Shown here in pieces: positions 23,171-31,559 of a DNA stretch of 64,000 bases. The stretch is from Salinarimonas soli. GTDB lineage: Bacteria > Pseudomonadota > Alphaproteobacteria > Rhizobiales > Beijerinckiaceae. The position numbers were made by a program, and so were the translations under genes. The stretch is taken from contig NZ_VUOA01000025.1 in the NCBI RefSeq assembly GCF_008386575.1, positions 1-64,000 of the forward strand, in the 5' to 3' direction. Position 1 is the stretch's first letter. Each line of letters opens with the position of its first letter. The notes beneath the pieces are model-generated. The model had not been told where the DNA came from and made no database searches. It saw only the letters and a program-made list of their open reading frames with translations.

Positions 23171-23195
23171 GGAACACACCCCGGTCCAAGGAGTT
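23171..23195 (+). promoter_or_regulatory. Candidate EcfG (general stress) promoter
   Basis: GGAAC at 23171-23175, 16 bases, then AGTT at 23192-23195 matches the alphaproteobacterial EcfG consensus GGAAC-N16/17-CGTT at all but one position. It lies about 50 bases before the start of the secreted Ser/Gly-rich protein gene. The match is by eye; the general stress role is inferred. Confidence 0.5.
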
Positions 23196-23247
23196 GGCCT
23201 GCGATGGGACGGCGGTATCGGCCAGGACCCATGAGGGAGGCTTCGAT

Positions 23248-23610
23248 ATGCGACTGGCATATTTGACGGCTGTAACGGTGGCTGCGCTCTCTTTGAGCTT
23301 CGGGGCCATGGCACAGAGCGGTGACGGCAGCGGCAGCAGCAGCGGCGGGGGCTCGAGCGCAGGTGGCGCGGGCGCCGGCAGCAGCGCCAACAGCAGCGAC
23401 AGCGGCGCCAGCACCGGCAGCAACTCGGCGACGGGAGCGACTGGTTCGACCGGCGGCGTCACTGGTTCGACCGGCAGGAACGAAGGCAGCGGCGGAAGCC
23501 TCAGCGGGTCCGAGTCGAATACGACAAGCGGCTCCGCGACGTCGGGACCCGGCGTGAGCCGAAGCGGCTCGGGTACTCTGCAGCCGCAATTGCCCGCCAA
23601 TAGGCGGTAA
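23248..23610 (+). CDS. Secreted Ser/Gly/Thr-rich low-complexity protein
   Basis: The 120-residue product has a clear signal peptide (MRLAYLTAVTVAALSLSFGA, cut near AMAQ). The mature part is almost entirely Ser, Gly, Thr, Ala and Asn, with repeated GSTG, TGS and SGS units (for example GATGSTGGVTGSTG), and ends in LQPQLPANRR. No enzymatic domain is visible; it may be a surface, matrix or periplasmic filler protein. The ATG at 23248 is chosen because it begins the signal peptide and GGAGGC lies upstream. A candidate EcfG stress promoter precedes it and a strong terminator follows about 110 bases after its stop. Confidence 0.75.
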   Translation: MRLAYLTAVTVAALSLSFGAMAQSGDGSGSSSGGGSSAGGAGAGSSANSSDSGASTGSNSATGATGSTGGVTGSTGRNEGSGGSLSGSESNTTSGSATSGPGVSRSGSGTLQPQLPANRR

Positions 23611-23718
23611 GCACCTCGGCTGCTTGCACTCCTCGTGAGCGAAGCCCCTTAACCATCCGTTCACGAACGGCTGGCCCACGTCGACAGATCGAGGCACCAT
23701 CACGTCGAAAGCCTCCTC

Positions 23719-23749
23719 GCCCCGCCGACCCGTGTCGGCGGGGCTTTTT
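23719..23749 (+). terminator. Intrinsic terminator after the Ser/Gly-rich gene
   Basis: An 11-bp perfect GC stem (23719-23729 with 23734-23744, loop CCGT) runs into TTTTT. It is a strong plus-strand terminator. The remaining bases to about 24000 hold no gene or structure that I can support. Confidence 0.88.
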
Positions 23750-24003
23750 CGTGCTCAGGTCATCATGTCATGGCCTTGGCCTCGGGCATGCTCTGCCCGG
23801 AGATCCAGGAGTTGAGGATGGCGGTAGCGGCGAGGAGCAGCGACGCCATCGATGACGCGCGCGAAAGAACGTCTCTGCTGACATCGGCACGGACCTCGGA
23901 GCATCCATGGGCTGCATTCAGGGCGCGGATCGTGATACGCGCGGATCAGGGCTTCGGACGACCTTGCACCTCAAGCTCCGAGGGCCCATCGTAGGCCCTC
24001 CGC

Positions 24004-24321
24004 ATGCGGGCGCAATCGATGGACGACGTGGCAGCCTATGGTCCGGCCGGAGGGATCGCGCGGCTCGTCCCGGAGCTCGACGTCACGGACCTCGCCGTCA
24101 GCCTGCGCTTCTGGTGCGAGGGCCTTGGTTTCACCATCGCCTATCAGCGCTCCGAAAGCGCCTTCGCCTTTCTGGAGCGGGAGGGCGCCGGGAACACGGC
24201 GCGGCCGCGGAGCGCCAGGCCGAAGGCCGCCCTTCGCGCCGAACGCCGACGGCACGGCCAAGTATGCGAATCGCACGATGACGACGGCGCAAGCCGCCCC
24301 TTCCGGCCGTGGCCGCTCTAG
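24004..24321 (+). pseudogene. Truncated glyoxalase/bleomycin-resistance (VOC) remnant
   Basis: The first 55 or so residues (ARLVPELDVTDLAVSLRFW, then CEGLGFTIAYQRSESAFAFLE) are a good N-terminal half-domain of a bleomycin-resistance-type VOC protein. Normally the strand with the second metal or substrate residue and a second half-domain follow. Here, after FLEREGA, the frame turns into Arg/Ala-rich sequence typical of out-of-frame GC-rich DNA, and no other frame restores the missing half. I read this as a deletion remnant rather than a working gene. The start is uncertain (24004 or 24019). Confidence 0.6.
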
Positions 24322-24434
24322 CTCTCGCCGCGTGCACCCGCTAGACTTCTCCCCGCGCGGCCCTGGGATGCCATGGCCCTCCGCGCACGGGCCGGGACGC
24401 GGCGAGGCGGGTGCCATACGGGGACGGGTTTTCG

Positions 24435-24857
24435 ATGAGCATGGCGCCCCACCATCCCTTGATCGTCATCGTCGACGACGACACCAACGTCCGGGATTCC
24501 CTGCGCGGCCTCATGCGGTCGCTCGGCTACGAGGCCGAGGCCTTCGGCTCCGTCGAAGCCCTGCGGGCGGCCGCTCTGCCCGTCAGGATCGACTGCCTCC
24601 TTCTGGACATCCGCCTGCCGGGGCAGGACGGCCTCGACTATTACGAGGAGCTCGTCCGGGCGGGCGGAGCCCCGCCAGCCGTCTTCATCAGCGGGCATGC
24701 GAGCGCCGAGATCAAGGAGCGCGCCTGCCGCGCCGGGGCGATCGCGTGCTTCCTCAAGCCAGCGCGAGGCCAGGACCTCATCGACGCGATCGCGAAGGCG
24801 ATCGCGGGGGGCGGCGTGCGTCCGGGCGAGGCCGCCTCCGGTGCCGCCCCGCCCTGA
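24435..24857 (+). CDS. Stand-alone response regulator receiver protein
   Basis: The 140-residue protein is a single receiver domain. It has the acidic pocket VDDD (residues 13-16), phosphorylation site Asp58 in LLLDIRLPGQDG, the Ser/Thr position in VFISGHASAEI and the conserved Lys in CFLKPARGQDL. It is most like the receiver of FixJ-type regulators but has no DNA-binding domain, so it could act as a phosphate sink or phosphorelay intermediate. The ATG at 24435 is preferred; a GTG 24 bases upstream is possible. It lies 127 bases before a complete FixJ-like regulator on the same strand. Confidence 0.82.
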   Translation: MSMAPHHPLIVIVDDDTNVRDSLRGLMRSLGYEAEAFGSVEALRAAALPVRIDCLLLDIRLPGQDGLDYYEELVRAGGAPPAVFISGHASAEIKERACRAGAIACFLKPARGQDLIDAIAKAIAGGGVRPGEAASGAAPP

Positions 24858-24984
24858 GCGCATGGCTTGGCGCGCCTCGCCTGCATGGTGAAGGTTGGTG
24901 GAACTCGCCGCCTAAGCTATGTTAAGCCCGTGCATCGCGCGGCTGACGCTCCAGGCCAGGCCCGGAGGCACGCTGGAGATCGCC

Positions 24985-25614
24985 ATGAGCCAGCCCACGG
25001 TTTTCGTCGTCGAGGACGATGCGGCGTTGCGCGCCGGGCTTTCGGGGCTGTTCCGGTCGGTCGATCTGCCCTGCGAGACCTACCCCACCGCCACGGATTT
25101 CCTGAACGGGCTGCCGCTGGATCGCCCCGGCTGCGTGGTCATGGACATCCGCCTCCCGGGCATGAGCGGGCTCGACGTCCAGGCGCGGCTGGCGGAGCTC
25201 GGCGTCCGGCTCCCTGTCGTCATGATGACGGGCTATGCCGACGTGCCCATGACCGTGCGTGCCATGAAGGCCGGCGCGGTCGACTTCCTGCCGAAACCCT
25301 TCCGCGACCAGGACATGCTCGACGCGGTCGCGAACGCGCTCGCCCGCGACGCCTCGGCCCGCGAGGCGGACGCCGCCGCGTCGAGCCTGCGCAACGCCTA
25401 TGAAAGCCTCACCACCCGGGAGCGGGAGGTGATGGCGCACGTGACGGCCGGCCTGCTCAACAAGCAGGTGGCCGGCCTCCTGAAGCTCAGCGAGATCACC
25501 GTGAAGGTCCACCGCGGGAACGTGATGCGCAAGATGCAGGCGCGCTCGCTCGCCGATCTCGTCCTGATGGCCCGGGCGCTCAGCATCACCTCGGCAATCG
25601 GCAAGCACGGGTAG
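24985..25614 (+). CDS. FixJ-family response regulator (receiver + LuxR HTH)
   Basis: This 209-residue transcription factor has an N-terminal receiver (VFVVEDDAALRAGL, phosphorylation site Asp54 in VVMDIRLPGMSG, Lys in [10 protein letters not shown]) and a C-terminal LuxR-type helix-turn-helix (LTTREREVMAHV to [19 protein letters not shown], then the recognition helix). The ATG has CTGGAGATCGCC upstream. It probably pairs with a PAS-containing histidine kinase, and the large hybrid kinase starting at 26274 is the nearest candidate. It is closely similar to the regulator at 38284-38919; both share [13 protein letters not shown] and the HTH. Confidence 0.92.
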   Translation: MSQPTVFVVEDDAALRAGLSGLFRSVDLPCETYPTATDFLNGLPLDRPGCVVMDIRLPGMSGLDVQARLAELGVRLPVVMMTGYADVPMTVRAMKAGAVDFLPKPFRDQDMLDAVANALARDASAREADAAASSLRNAYESLTTREREVMAHVTAGLLNKQVAGLLKLSEITVKVHRGNVMRKMQARSLADLVLMARALSITSAIGKHG

Positions 25615-25685
25615 GGCGGCGGCCTGGAGCCGGGAAGCCCGACGTCACGAGCCCAGGGCAGGGCTCGCGAGCGTCGCCCGGTGCG

Positions 25686-26111
25686 TCAGAACGCGGCGTC
25701 GCGCACGATGAGCATCAGGCGCTCGACGTTGCCGGCCAGGGAGAGGACCGAGACGGTCACGGGCTGGCTCGTGGCCTGCGTCGTGTCGAGCAGGTCGAGG
25801 AGGGCGAGGGTCGCCTCGTTGATCGCGGCGATCGCGCAGGGTGCCGCCGAACGGGTCAGCCGCCGGTCCCTGAGAGCCGCGGCGAGCTCCAGGGCGCCCG
25901 ACGTCAGGCCCTGCACGAGCGGTGCCGCGGCCGGCGTGAGCGGCCCGGCGCCGAGGGAGACGCGCACCGCCTCGGCGTTGGCGACGATCGCGGTGAGGAG
26001 CTCGATGCAATCCGCGACCGGGACGGACGCGGTCGGGTCCCCGGGGATCGGCGTGGTCCACGACGAGCGGCGGGGGAGCGTACGGCCGGGGAAGTAGGCG
26101 CGGTACAGCAT
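25686..26111 (-). CDS. Conserved-looking protein of unknown function
   Basis: The 141-residue product is not recognised. It is predominantly helical, with the segments CIELLTAIVANAEAVRVSLG, then LELAAALRDRRL and AINEATLALLDLLD. It has no signal peptide or membrane helix, and its composition is unlike shadow frames. The ATG at 26111 has a well-placed GGAG. It lies divergently upstream of the large sensor kinase and convergent with the FixJ-like gene, so it may belong to that signalling locus. Whether it is expressed cannot be told here. Confidence 0.5.
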   Translation of the reverse strand: MLYRAYFPGRTLPRRSSWTTPIPGDPTASVPVADCIELLTAIVANAEAVRVSLGAGPLTPAAAPLVQGLTSGALELAAALRDRRLTRSAAPCAIAAINEATLALLDLLDTTQATSQPVTVSVLSLAGNVERLMLIVRDAAF

Positions 26112-26273
26112 GACGGGCTCCAGGTCACGAGCGCCATCCGGTGGCTGACTGCCATCAGGAGCGCTTCTCATGAGGGTACCGTACGCCGAAGGGTGGATGC
26201 GGCCCGAATTAAGAGTTGTAAAATGACGTAAAGCGGCCTGGCACCCCTCCCGGCAGCCCCTCATGTGTGAGCC

Positions 26274-29200
26274 ATGCACCAGGGCGGAGGTTTCGTCCGG
26301 TTCCGGCCCCGCGGCAACGGAGGTGATCCCCATGTCGTCCGACCTCTCTCGACCGGTGATGGCTCCCCGGGCTTTCGGCGTGGCCCGGTCGCCATGATCA
26401 ACGTGTCCGGCCATCCCTACAACGATGCCGCGGAGTTCTCCGCCGGCGTCCTGTCCGAGCGGATCAGGCGGTTTCAGCCCCTCACCCTCGATCTCCTCAT
26501 CGCGCTCGCCTGCCTCGACGCCGTGACGGACAGGCGCGTCCTGGCGGGGGTGGCCGCCCTGTCGGAGGACGAGGTGGAAACGGCGCTCTGGGACGCCGTG
26601 CGGGCCGGGCTCGTGGTGCGCCGCCGCGACGGCTACGCGTTCGCTCACGAGCGCGCCCGCGACGTCGCCTACGCGCTCGTTCCCGTCGAGGCCCGACCGG
26701 CGCTGCACCTGCGCGTCGGCCGCGCGCTTCTCGCCCACACCCCCGACGAGAGCGTTCCAGACGCCGCCATCGCCATCGTGAGCCAGCTCAACCGCGGCGC
26801 CGTGCTCCTCGTCGGGGCGGGCGAGCGCGCGGCCGCCGTGGAGCTGAACCTCACGGCGGCGCACCGGGCCAAGGTCACGGGCGACTATAAGACGGCGCTC
26901 GCCTATGTCCGGGCCGGCGCAGGCCTCCTCGACGAACCCCTTGCCCGCGAGCGTCCGGAGCTCGCGGCGCAGGTGTCCATCGCGGTCGCGGAGTTCGAGG
27001 CGCTGGCCGGCGAGCCCACGGCGGAGGCGCACGTCCTCGCCCTCCTGGCGCAGACGCACGATCCGGCATGCCTCGCGCGGGTGGGCCGGATCGCCGTCAC
27101 CCTCTATCTCGGGCTCGACCGGCGGGCCGACGCCCTCGACACCGCCCTGGACATCCTCTCGCGCATCGACGCCGGCCCGCCGCTCGGATCGGACCGCGAC
27201 ACCGTCGTGGCGGCCTACCGGGAGTTCTGGGCCGCCGTGGGCGATCGCGAGATCGCCGACCTCCTGGATCTGCCCAAGGGCACGGATCCGCTGCAGCGGA
27301 ACGTGATGGACATCCTGGCGGCCGTGGTGGTGCCAGCCTTCTACCATGACCGCCGCCTCTTCGCCGTGGTCCTGGCGCGGATGCTCCGGATCAGCGTCGC
27401 GTTCGGCACGTTCCCCGCGACCCCGTTCGCCTATTCCCTCCTGGGGCTGGCCTACGCTTTCTTTGGCGCTGATCTCGGCGCCCGCTTCGTCGACCACCGG
27501 ACCGGCTTCCGCTTCGGCCGGCTCGCCCTCGACCTCGTGGACGAGCACGGCGTGTGCGGCCACAAGGCAGCCGTCTACGGCAACGTGGCCTATCTCGTCC
27601 TCCCGTGGACCGCGCCCCTGCGCGAGGCCGCCGACCTGCACCGCCGCGCCTTCCTCGAGACCCGCGAGAGCGGCGACCTCACCTACGCGCCCTGGTGCCT
27701 CACCCTGATGACCTCCGACCACCTCGCCTGCGGCATGCCGCTCGCGGGCGTCGAGCGGGACGTCGAGGCGGCGGTCGACCTCCTGCGGCTCGTGCCGTCC
27801 AAGGCCTTCGACGACGTCATCCAGGCGCAGCTGCGACTCATCCATGTCCTGCGCGGACGCGCGGAACGCTGGGAGGACGACAGGTTCGGCTCGCCTGTTT
27901 TCGAGCGTGAGCTCGAGGCCGACCCGGTTCGCGCGGCGCTCGCCTGCCGTTACTGGATCCGCAAGCTGCAGGCGAGCTACTTTCTCGGCGATCTCCCCGC
28001 CGCGCTCCACGCGGCGGCGCGGGCCGAGGAGACGCTGTGGATCGTCCCGCGCTTCGTAGAAACGGGCGAGTTCCATCTCTTCGCCGCCCTGGCGCGCGCG
28101 CAGGCCGGCAAGCCCGGCCCGGACGCGCCGGATCTCTCGGCCCACCACGAGCTCCTGGCGGCGTGGGCGGCCGAACGCCCCGACAATTTCGGGCACCGCG
28201 CCGACCTCGTGGCCGCCGAGATGGCGCGTCTGGCGGGACGTGATCTCGACGCCCTCGCCCTCTACGAGCGGGCGATCGAGGGCGCGAGCGAGAACGGGTT
28301 CGTCCAGATCGCGGCGATCGCGCACGAGCGCGCGGGCCACATGTGCCTCGCCCGGGGGCTCGTCTCCCTGGCCCATGCGCATCTGAGCGCGGCCTGCGCG
28401 GGCTTCGAGGCCTGGGGCGCGACGCTGAAGGCGGAGTCGAGCGAGTGCCGGGAGCTGGAGCGGATCGTCGCCCGCCGCCTGCCGGCGGGCGCTGGCGCCT
28501 CGCCTCAGCCGCGCCAGCTCGACCTCGACACCCTCGTCGACGCCCTGCACGCGCTCTCCGGGACGATCGTCCTGTCGGAGCTCGTCGAGCGGCTCCTCCA
28601 GCTCGCGATCGGCCAGGCCGGAGCCCAACGCGGGCTCCTGGTCCTCATCCGGGACGGCGAGCGCATCCTGGAGGCCGAAGCCTGCGCCCGCGGCGAGGCG
28701 ATCGTCGTGAGCCCCTGCCGGCGGGCGATCACCGCGCAGGACGCTCCCCTCACGATCCTCGACGTGGTCTCGCGGACGCGCGAGACCCTTATCAGCCGCG
28801 ACGCGGTCCTCGACGGCGCGGTCGCGGGCGATCCCTATGTCCGGGCGCGGCGCCCCCGGTCGATCCTGTGCCTTCCCGTCGTCAAGCAGTCCCGCCTGGT
28901 GGGCCTTCTCTATCTCGAGAACAACCTCAACAACGACGCCTTCTGGTCCAACCGGACCCAGATCCTCGAGTTCCTGTGCTCGCAGGCGGCGATCTTCATC
29001 GAGAACGCCTCCCTCTATGGCGACCTCCAGCGCAGCGAGATCATGCTGCGGGAGGGCCAGCGCCTCACCCGGACGGGCAGCTGGACCCTGAACACCGCGA
29101 CCCACGAGCTGTTCTGGTCGGAGGAGCACTACCGGATCTTCGGGCGCGAGCCGGAGGACGGGCCGCCGCGCCTGGAATGGCTTCTCGAGAGCCTGCATCC

Positions 29201-30167
29201 GGAGGACCGGGCGCGCATGCTGGATCTCTTCTTCGGCGCCCTCCAGGAGCTTCGCCACTATCAGGCGGAGTTCCGGATCGTGCTGCCGGGCGGGGAGGTC
29301 AGGCACATGGAGACGATCGGGCGGCCGCTGCCGGGCGCCGACGGCGAGGTCCACCACTTCATCGGGATCGCCATGGACGTGACGGAGCGCAAGCAGGCAG
29401 AAGCCTCCCTGCAGCAGGCCCAGACCGAGCTCACCCACGTCACCCGCATCGCGACTCTGGGCGAGCTCGCAGCGTCCATCGCCCACGAGGTCAGCCAGCC
29501 GATCAGCGCCATCATCGTGAATTGCGAGAGCGCGCGGCGCTGGCTGAGCCGGCCGGTGCCGGAGCTCGGCGAGGTGCGCGAGGCGTTGAAGGAATCGGTC
29601 GCGAGCGCCGAGCGGGCCGCCGACGTGATCCGGCAGATCCGGGCGCTGGCGCGGAAGGGGACGCCCCGGTTCCAGGAGATCGACCTCAACCAGGTCGCGG
29701 CCGACGTCCTGCCCCTCGTCCAGTACGAGCTCACCAAGCGCGGGGTCGTCCTGGAGTTCGATCTCAGCCCCGGCACCCTCTTCCTCCACGGCGATCCGAT
29801 CCAGCTTCAGCAGGTGATCATCAACCTCGTCGTGAACGGCGCCCAGGCGATGGAGGGCAATGTCGACCGCGCCCGCGTCCTGCGGATCGCCACGGCGGGC
29901 GACGAGAGCGGGCCGGTCGTGCTCACCGTGTCGGACACGGGTCCCGGCATCACGGCGGAGGTTCGCGACCGTCTCTTCGAACCGTTCGTGACTACGAAGG
30001 CGAGCGGCATGGGGATGGGGCTGTCGATCTGCCGGACCATCGCCCTGGCGCATGACGGAGAGATCGCGGCGGAGCCCAACCCGGGCGGCGGGACCGTGTT
30101 CAGGCTGAGCCTGCAGCGCCACCATGACGAGCCGGACGAGCCTGCGTCCGGGTTCCGGGCCGTCTGA
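26274..30167 (+). CDS. Large sensor histidine kinase with MalT-like/TPR, GAF and PAS domains, lacking N-terminal kinase and ATPase
   Basis: The protein is 1297 residues from the first ATG; 26394 (MINVSGHPYN) is an alternative start, and neither has a strong ribosome site. Residues 60-160 (YAFAHERARDVAYALVP, then LHLRVGRALL) match the winged-helix and first helical repeats that follow the ATPase in STAND-type kinases. A long helical-repeat region extends to about 740. A GAF domain follows (LVERLLQLAIGQAGAQRGLL), then a PAS domain with PAC (EEHYRIFGREPEDG, FIGIAMDVTERKQAE). The HisKA domain has phosphorylated His1071 in SIAHEVSQPISA, and the HATPase has GDPIQLQQVIINL, SDTGPGI and GMGMGLSICR. 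Homologues usually start with a Ser/Thr kinase and AAA ATPase, which are absent here. Confidence 0.85.
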   Translation: MHQGGGFVRFRPRGNGGDPHVVRPLSTGDGSPGFRRGPVAMINVSGHPYNDAAEFSAGVLSERIRRFQPLTLDLLIALACLDAVTDRRVLAGVAALSEDEVETALWDAVRAGLVVRRRDGYAFAHERARDVAYALVPVEARPALHLRVGRALLAHTPDESVPDAAIAIVSQLNRGAVLLVGAGERAAAVELNLTAAHRAKVTGDYKTALAYVRAGAGLLDEPLARERPELAAQVSIAVAEFEALAGEPTAEAHVLALLAQTHDPACLARVGRIAVTLYLGLDRRADALDTALDILSRIDAGPPLGSDRDTVVAAYREFWAAVGDREIADLLDLPKGTDPLQRNVMDILAAVVVPAFYHDRRLFAVVLARMLRISVAFGTFPATPFAYSLLGLAYAFFGADLGARFVDHRTGFRFGRLALDLVDEHGVCGHKAAVYGNVAYLVLPWTAPLREAADLHRRAFLETRESGDLTYAPWCLTLMTSDHLACGMPLAGVERDVEAAVDLLRLVPSKAFDDVIQAQLRLIHVLRGRAERWEDDRFGSPVFERELEADPVRAALACRYWIRKLQASYFLGDLPAALHAAARAEETLWIVPRFVETGEFHLFAALARAQAGKPGPDAPDLSAHHELLAAWAAERPDNFGHRADLVAAEMARLAGRDLDALALYERAIEGASENGFVQIAAIAHERAGHMCLARGLVSLAHAHLSAACAGFEAWGATLKAESSECRELERIVARRLPAGAGASPQPRQLDLDTLVDALHALSGTIVLSELVERLLQLAIGQAGAQRGLLVLIRDGERILEAEACARGEAIVVSPCRRAITAQDAPLTILDVVSRTRETLISRDAVLDGAVAGDPYVRARRPRSILCLPVVKQSRLVGLLYLENNLNNDAFWSNRTQILEFLCSQAAIFIENASLYGDLQRSEIMLREGQRLTRTGSWTLNTATHELFWSEEHYRIFGREPEDGPPRLEWLLESLHPEDRARMLDLFFGALQELRHYQAEFRIVLPGGEVRHMETIGRPLPGADGEVHHFIGIAMDVTERKQAEASLQQAQTELTHVTRIATLGELAASIAHEVSQPISAIIVNCESARRWLSRPVPELGEVREALKESVASAERAADVIRQIRALARKGTPRFQEIDLNQVAADVLPLVQYELTKRGVVLEFDLSPGTLFLHGDPIQLQQVIINLVVNGAQAMEGNVDRARVLRIATAGDESGPVVLTVSDTGPGITAEVRDRLFEPFVTTKASGMGMGLSICRTIALAHDGEIAAEPNPGGGTVFRLSLQRHHDEPDEPASGFRAV

Positions 30168-30170
30168 TGG

Positions 30171-30191
30171 GCCGGCCCGGACCGGGCCGGC
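30171..30191. terminator. Perfect hairpin between convergent kinase and regulator genes
   Basis: GCCGGCCCGG and its exact complement flank a single A just after the kinase stop. No T-run follows, so it is a possible bidirectional terminator only. Confidence 0.35.
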
Positions 30192-30274
30192 GCTCCCACG
30201 CCTCTCACCTCGCCTACGTGCCTAAGGGGGGCGGAAGAGCCGCCGTTCCAGGGCAAGCCCCGGGAGCCGGCTCG

Positions 30275-31177
30275 TCACATCAGCCGGTCCGCCCCGTCGG
30301 GGGCCGGTTTCGGGCGGGGCCGCTCGGTCAGGGCGTCGTGGCGCGCGCGGGCCTCGTCGATCGCCGCGACGAGCTCCTGGTAGCGCAGCGGCTTGATCAG
30401 GAAGTCGACCGCCCCCGCCTTCATGGCGCGCACCGAGGTGTGCACGTCGGCATGGCCCGTGATGAAGATCACCGGCACGTCGCTTCCGGCCGCCGCGAGA
30501 TCGGCTTGGAATTCGAGACCCGTGCGCCCGGGGAGCCAGACGTCGAGGATGAAGCAGCGCGGCGGGCCCGGCCGCTCGCTCCCCAGATAGGCGCCGACCG
30601 AGCCGAAGGATTGCACGGCAAGCCCCATGGACCGCAGCAGGCGTTCGAGCGAGGAGCGCGAGACGTCGTCGTCGTCGATGATGACCACCGGCGCCCGCGC
30701 CTCCGCGCCGATGCCGTCCGCGACCCCCGGGTCGTGCGGCAGCGGAGCGAGGGCCGGCGGGGCGGCCTCGGGCAGGGCGGGCCTCTGGGCCTCGAGCTCG
30801 TAGGTGAGAAGGTAGCCCCGTCCGGGGATCGTCTTGATCAGCTCGCGGGCGGAGCCGAGCGCCTTGCGCAGCACCATGACCTGGAAGCGCAGGTTGCTCC
30901 CCTCGACGGTGGTGCGCGGCCAAACGAAGGTCAGGATCTCGTCGCGGGTGACGACCCTGCCGCGCGACTGGAGCAGCACGAGCAGGAGATCGAAGGCCCG
31001 CCCCCCGAGCTCCACCGGCTGGCCGCCCCGGACCAGGACCCGCGCGCGCGGGTAGAGCGCGAAATCGCGGAAGCAGAGCGGCGTCTCGGTGTCGGGCTCC
31101 GCCCCCTCGACCAGGAACGGCGCAAGCCGGGCATGCGGGGGATGCCGCGTTCCCAGCGTTTCGTCGAGCGCGCCCAT
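30275..31177 (-). CDS. Response regulator with N-terminal winged helix and C-terminal receiver
   Basis: The 300-residue protein reverses the usual order. Residues 35-125 are an OmpR/CadC-type winged-helix DNA-binding domain (LGGRAFDLLLVLLQSRGRVV, TVEGSNLRFQVMVLRKALG, IKTIPGRGYLL). After a Pro/Ala linker, residues 163-285 are a FixJ-like receiver (VVIIDDDDVSRSSL, phosphorylation site Asp212 in ILDVWLPGRTG, Lys in LIKPLRYQEL). The ATG at 31177 has GGAGGATTGCG upstream. It converges on the large hybrid kinase and is divergent from the EmrAB-type efflux genes, so it may take signals from the former and control the latter; both links are inferences. Confidence 0.87.
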   Translation of the reverse strand: MGALDETLGTRHPPHARLAPFLVEGAEPDTETPLCFRDFALYPRARVLVRGGQPVELGGRAFDLLLVLLQSRGRVVTRDEILTFVWPRTTVEGSNLRFQVMVLRKALGSARELIKTIPGRGYLLTYELEAQRPALPEAAPPALAPLPHDPGVADGIGAEARAPVVIIDDDDVSRSSLERLLRSMGLAVQSFGSVGAYLGSERPGPPRCFILDVWLPGRTGLEFQADLAAAGSDVPVIFITGHADVHTSVRAMKAGAVDFLIKPLRYQELVAAIDEARARHDALTERPRPKPAPDGADRLM

Positions 31178-31559
31178 CGCAATCCTCCAGGACCCGTCCC
31201 GGCGCCCCGGGGGCGCGGACAACTGCCTCGAAGGTAGCGGGCGGGCGGGGCCGGACGCCATCGGGCCTTGGCCTCCCGCGGGCACCACAAGCGGCATCCG
31301 CGGCACACGTTCGTATAGCCGCCGCGATCGCGTCCCGGGCGGACCGGTTCGGCGGGCGGCGTACAAGAACTCTCGCCAGCTTGCATCCTTCAACGCGCCG
31401 GGGACGCCGGCCTGCCTCAGACTGCGGGGCTCGAACCCTGCGAGGGGCGCGGCGCGGCGGACCGGCATCCGGCCGGCCTCTCCGGGGGCGGCGTCGGCCG
31501 CGCCCCGCCCGCGACGCCGCCCCCGCCTGGCTCCCGAGATGGCCGCGAGGACCCGACCG

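Noticed and set aside
23770-23994. Short frame between the terminator and the VOC remnant
   Set aside because: No ribosome site, no domain, and codon composition like random GC-rich DNA.
25686-30125. Very long minus-strand open frame across the hybrid kinase
   Set aside because: Only its last 141 codons, outside the kinase gene, look like a real protein; the rest is the shadow of the kinase coding frame.
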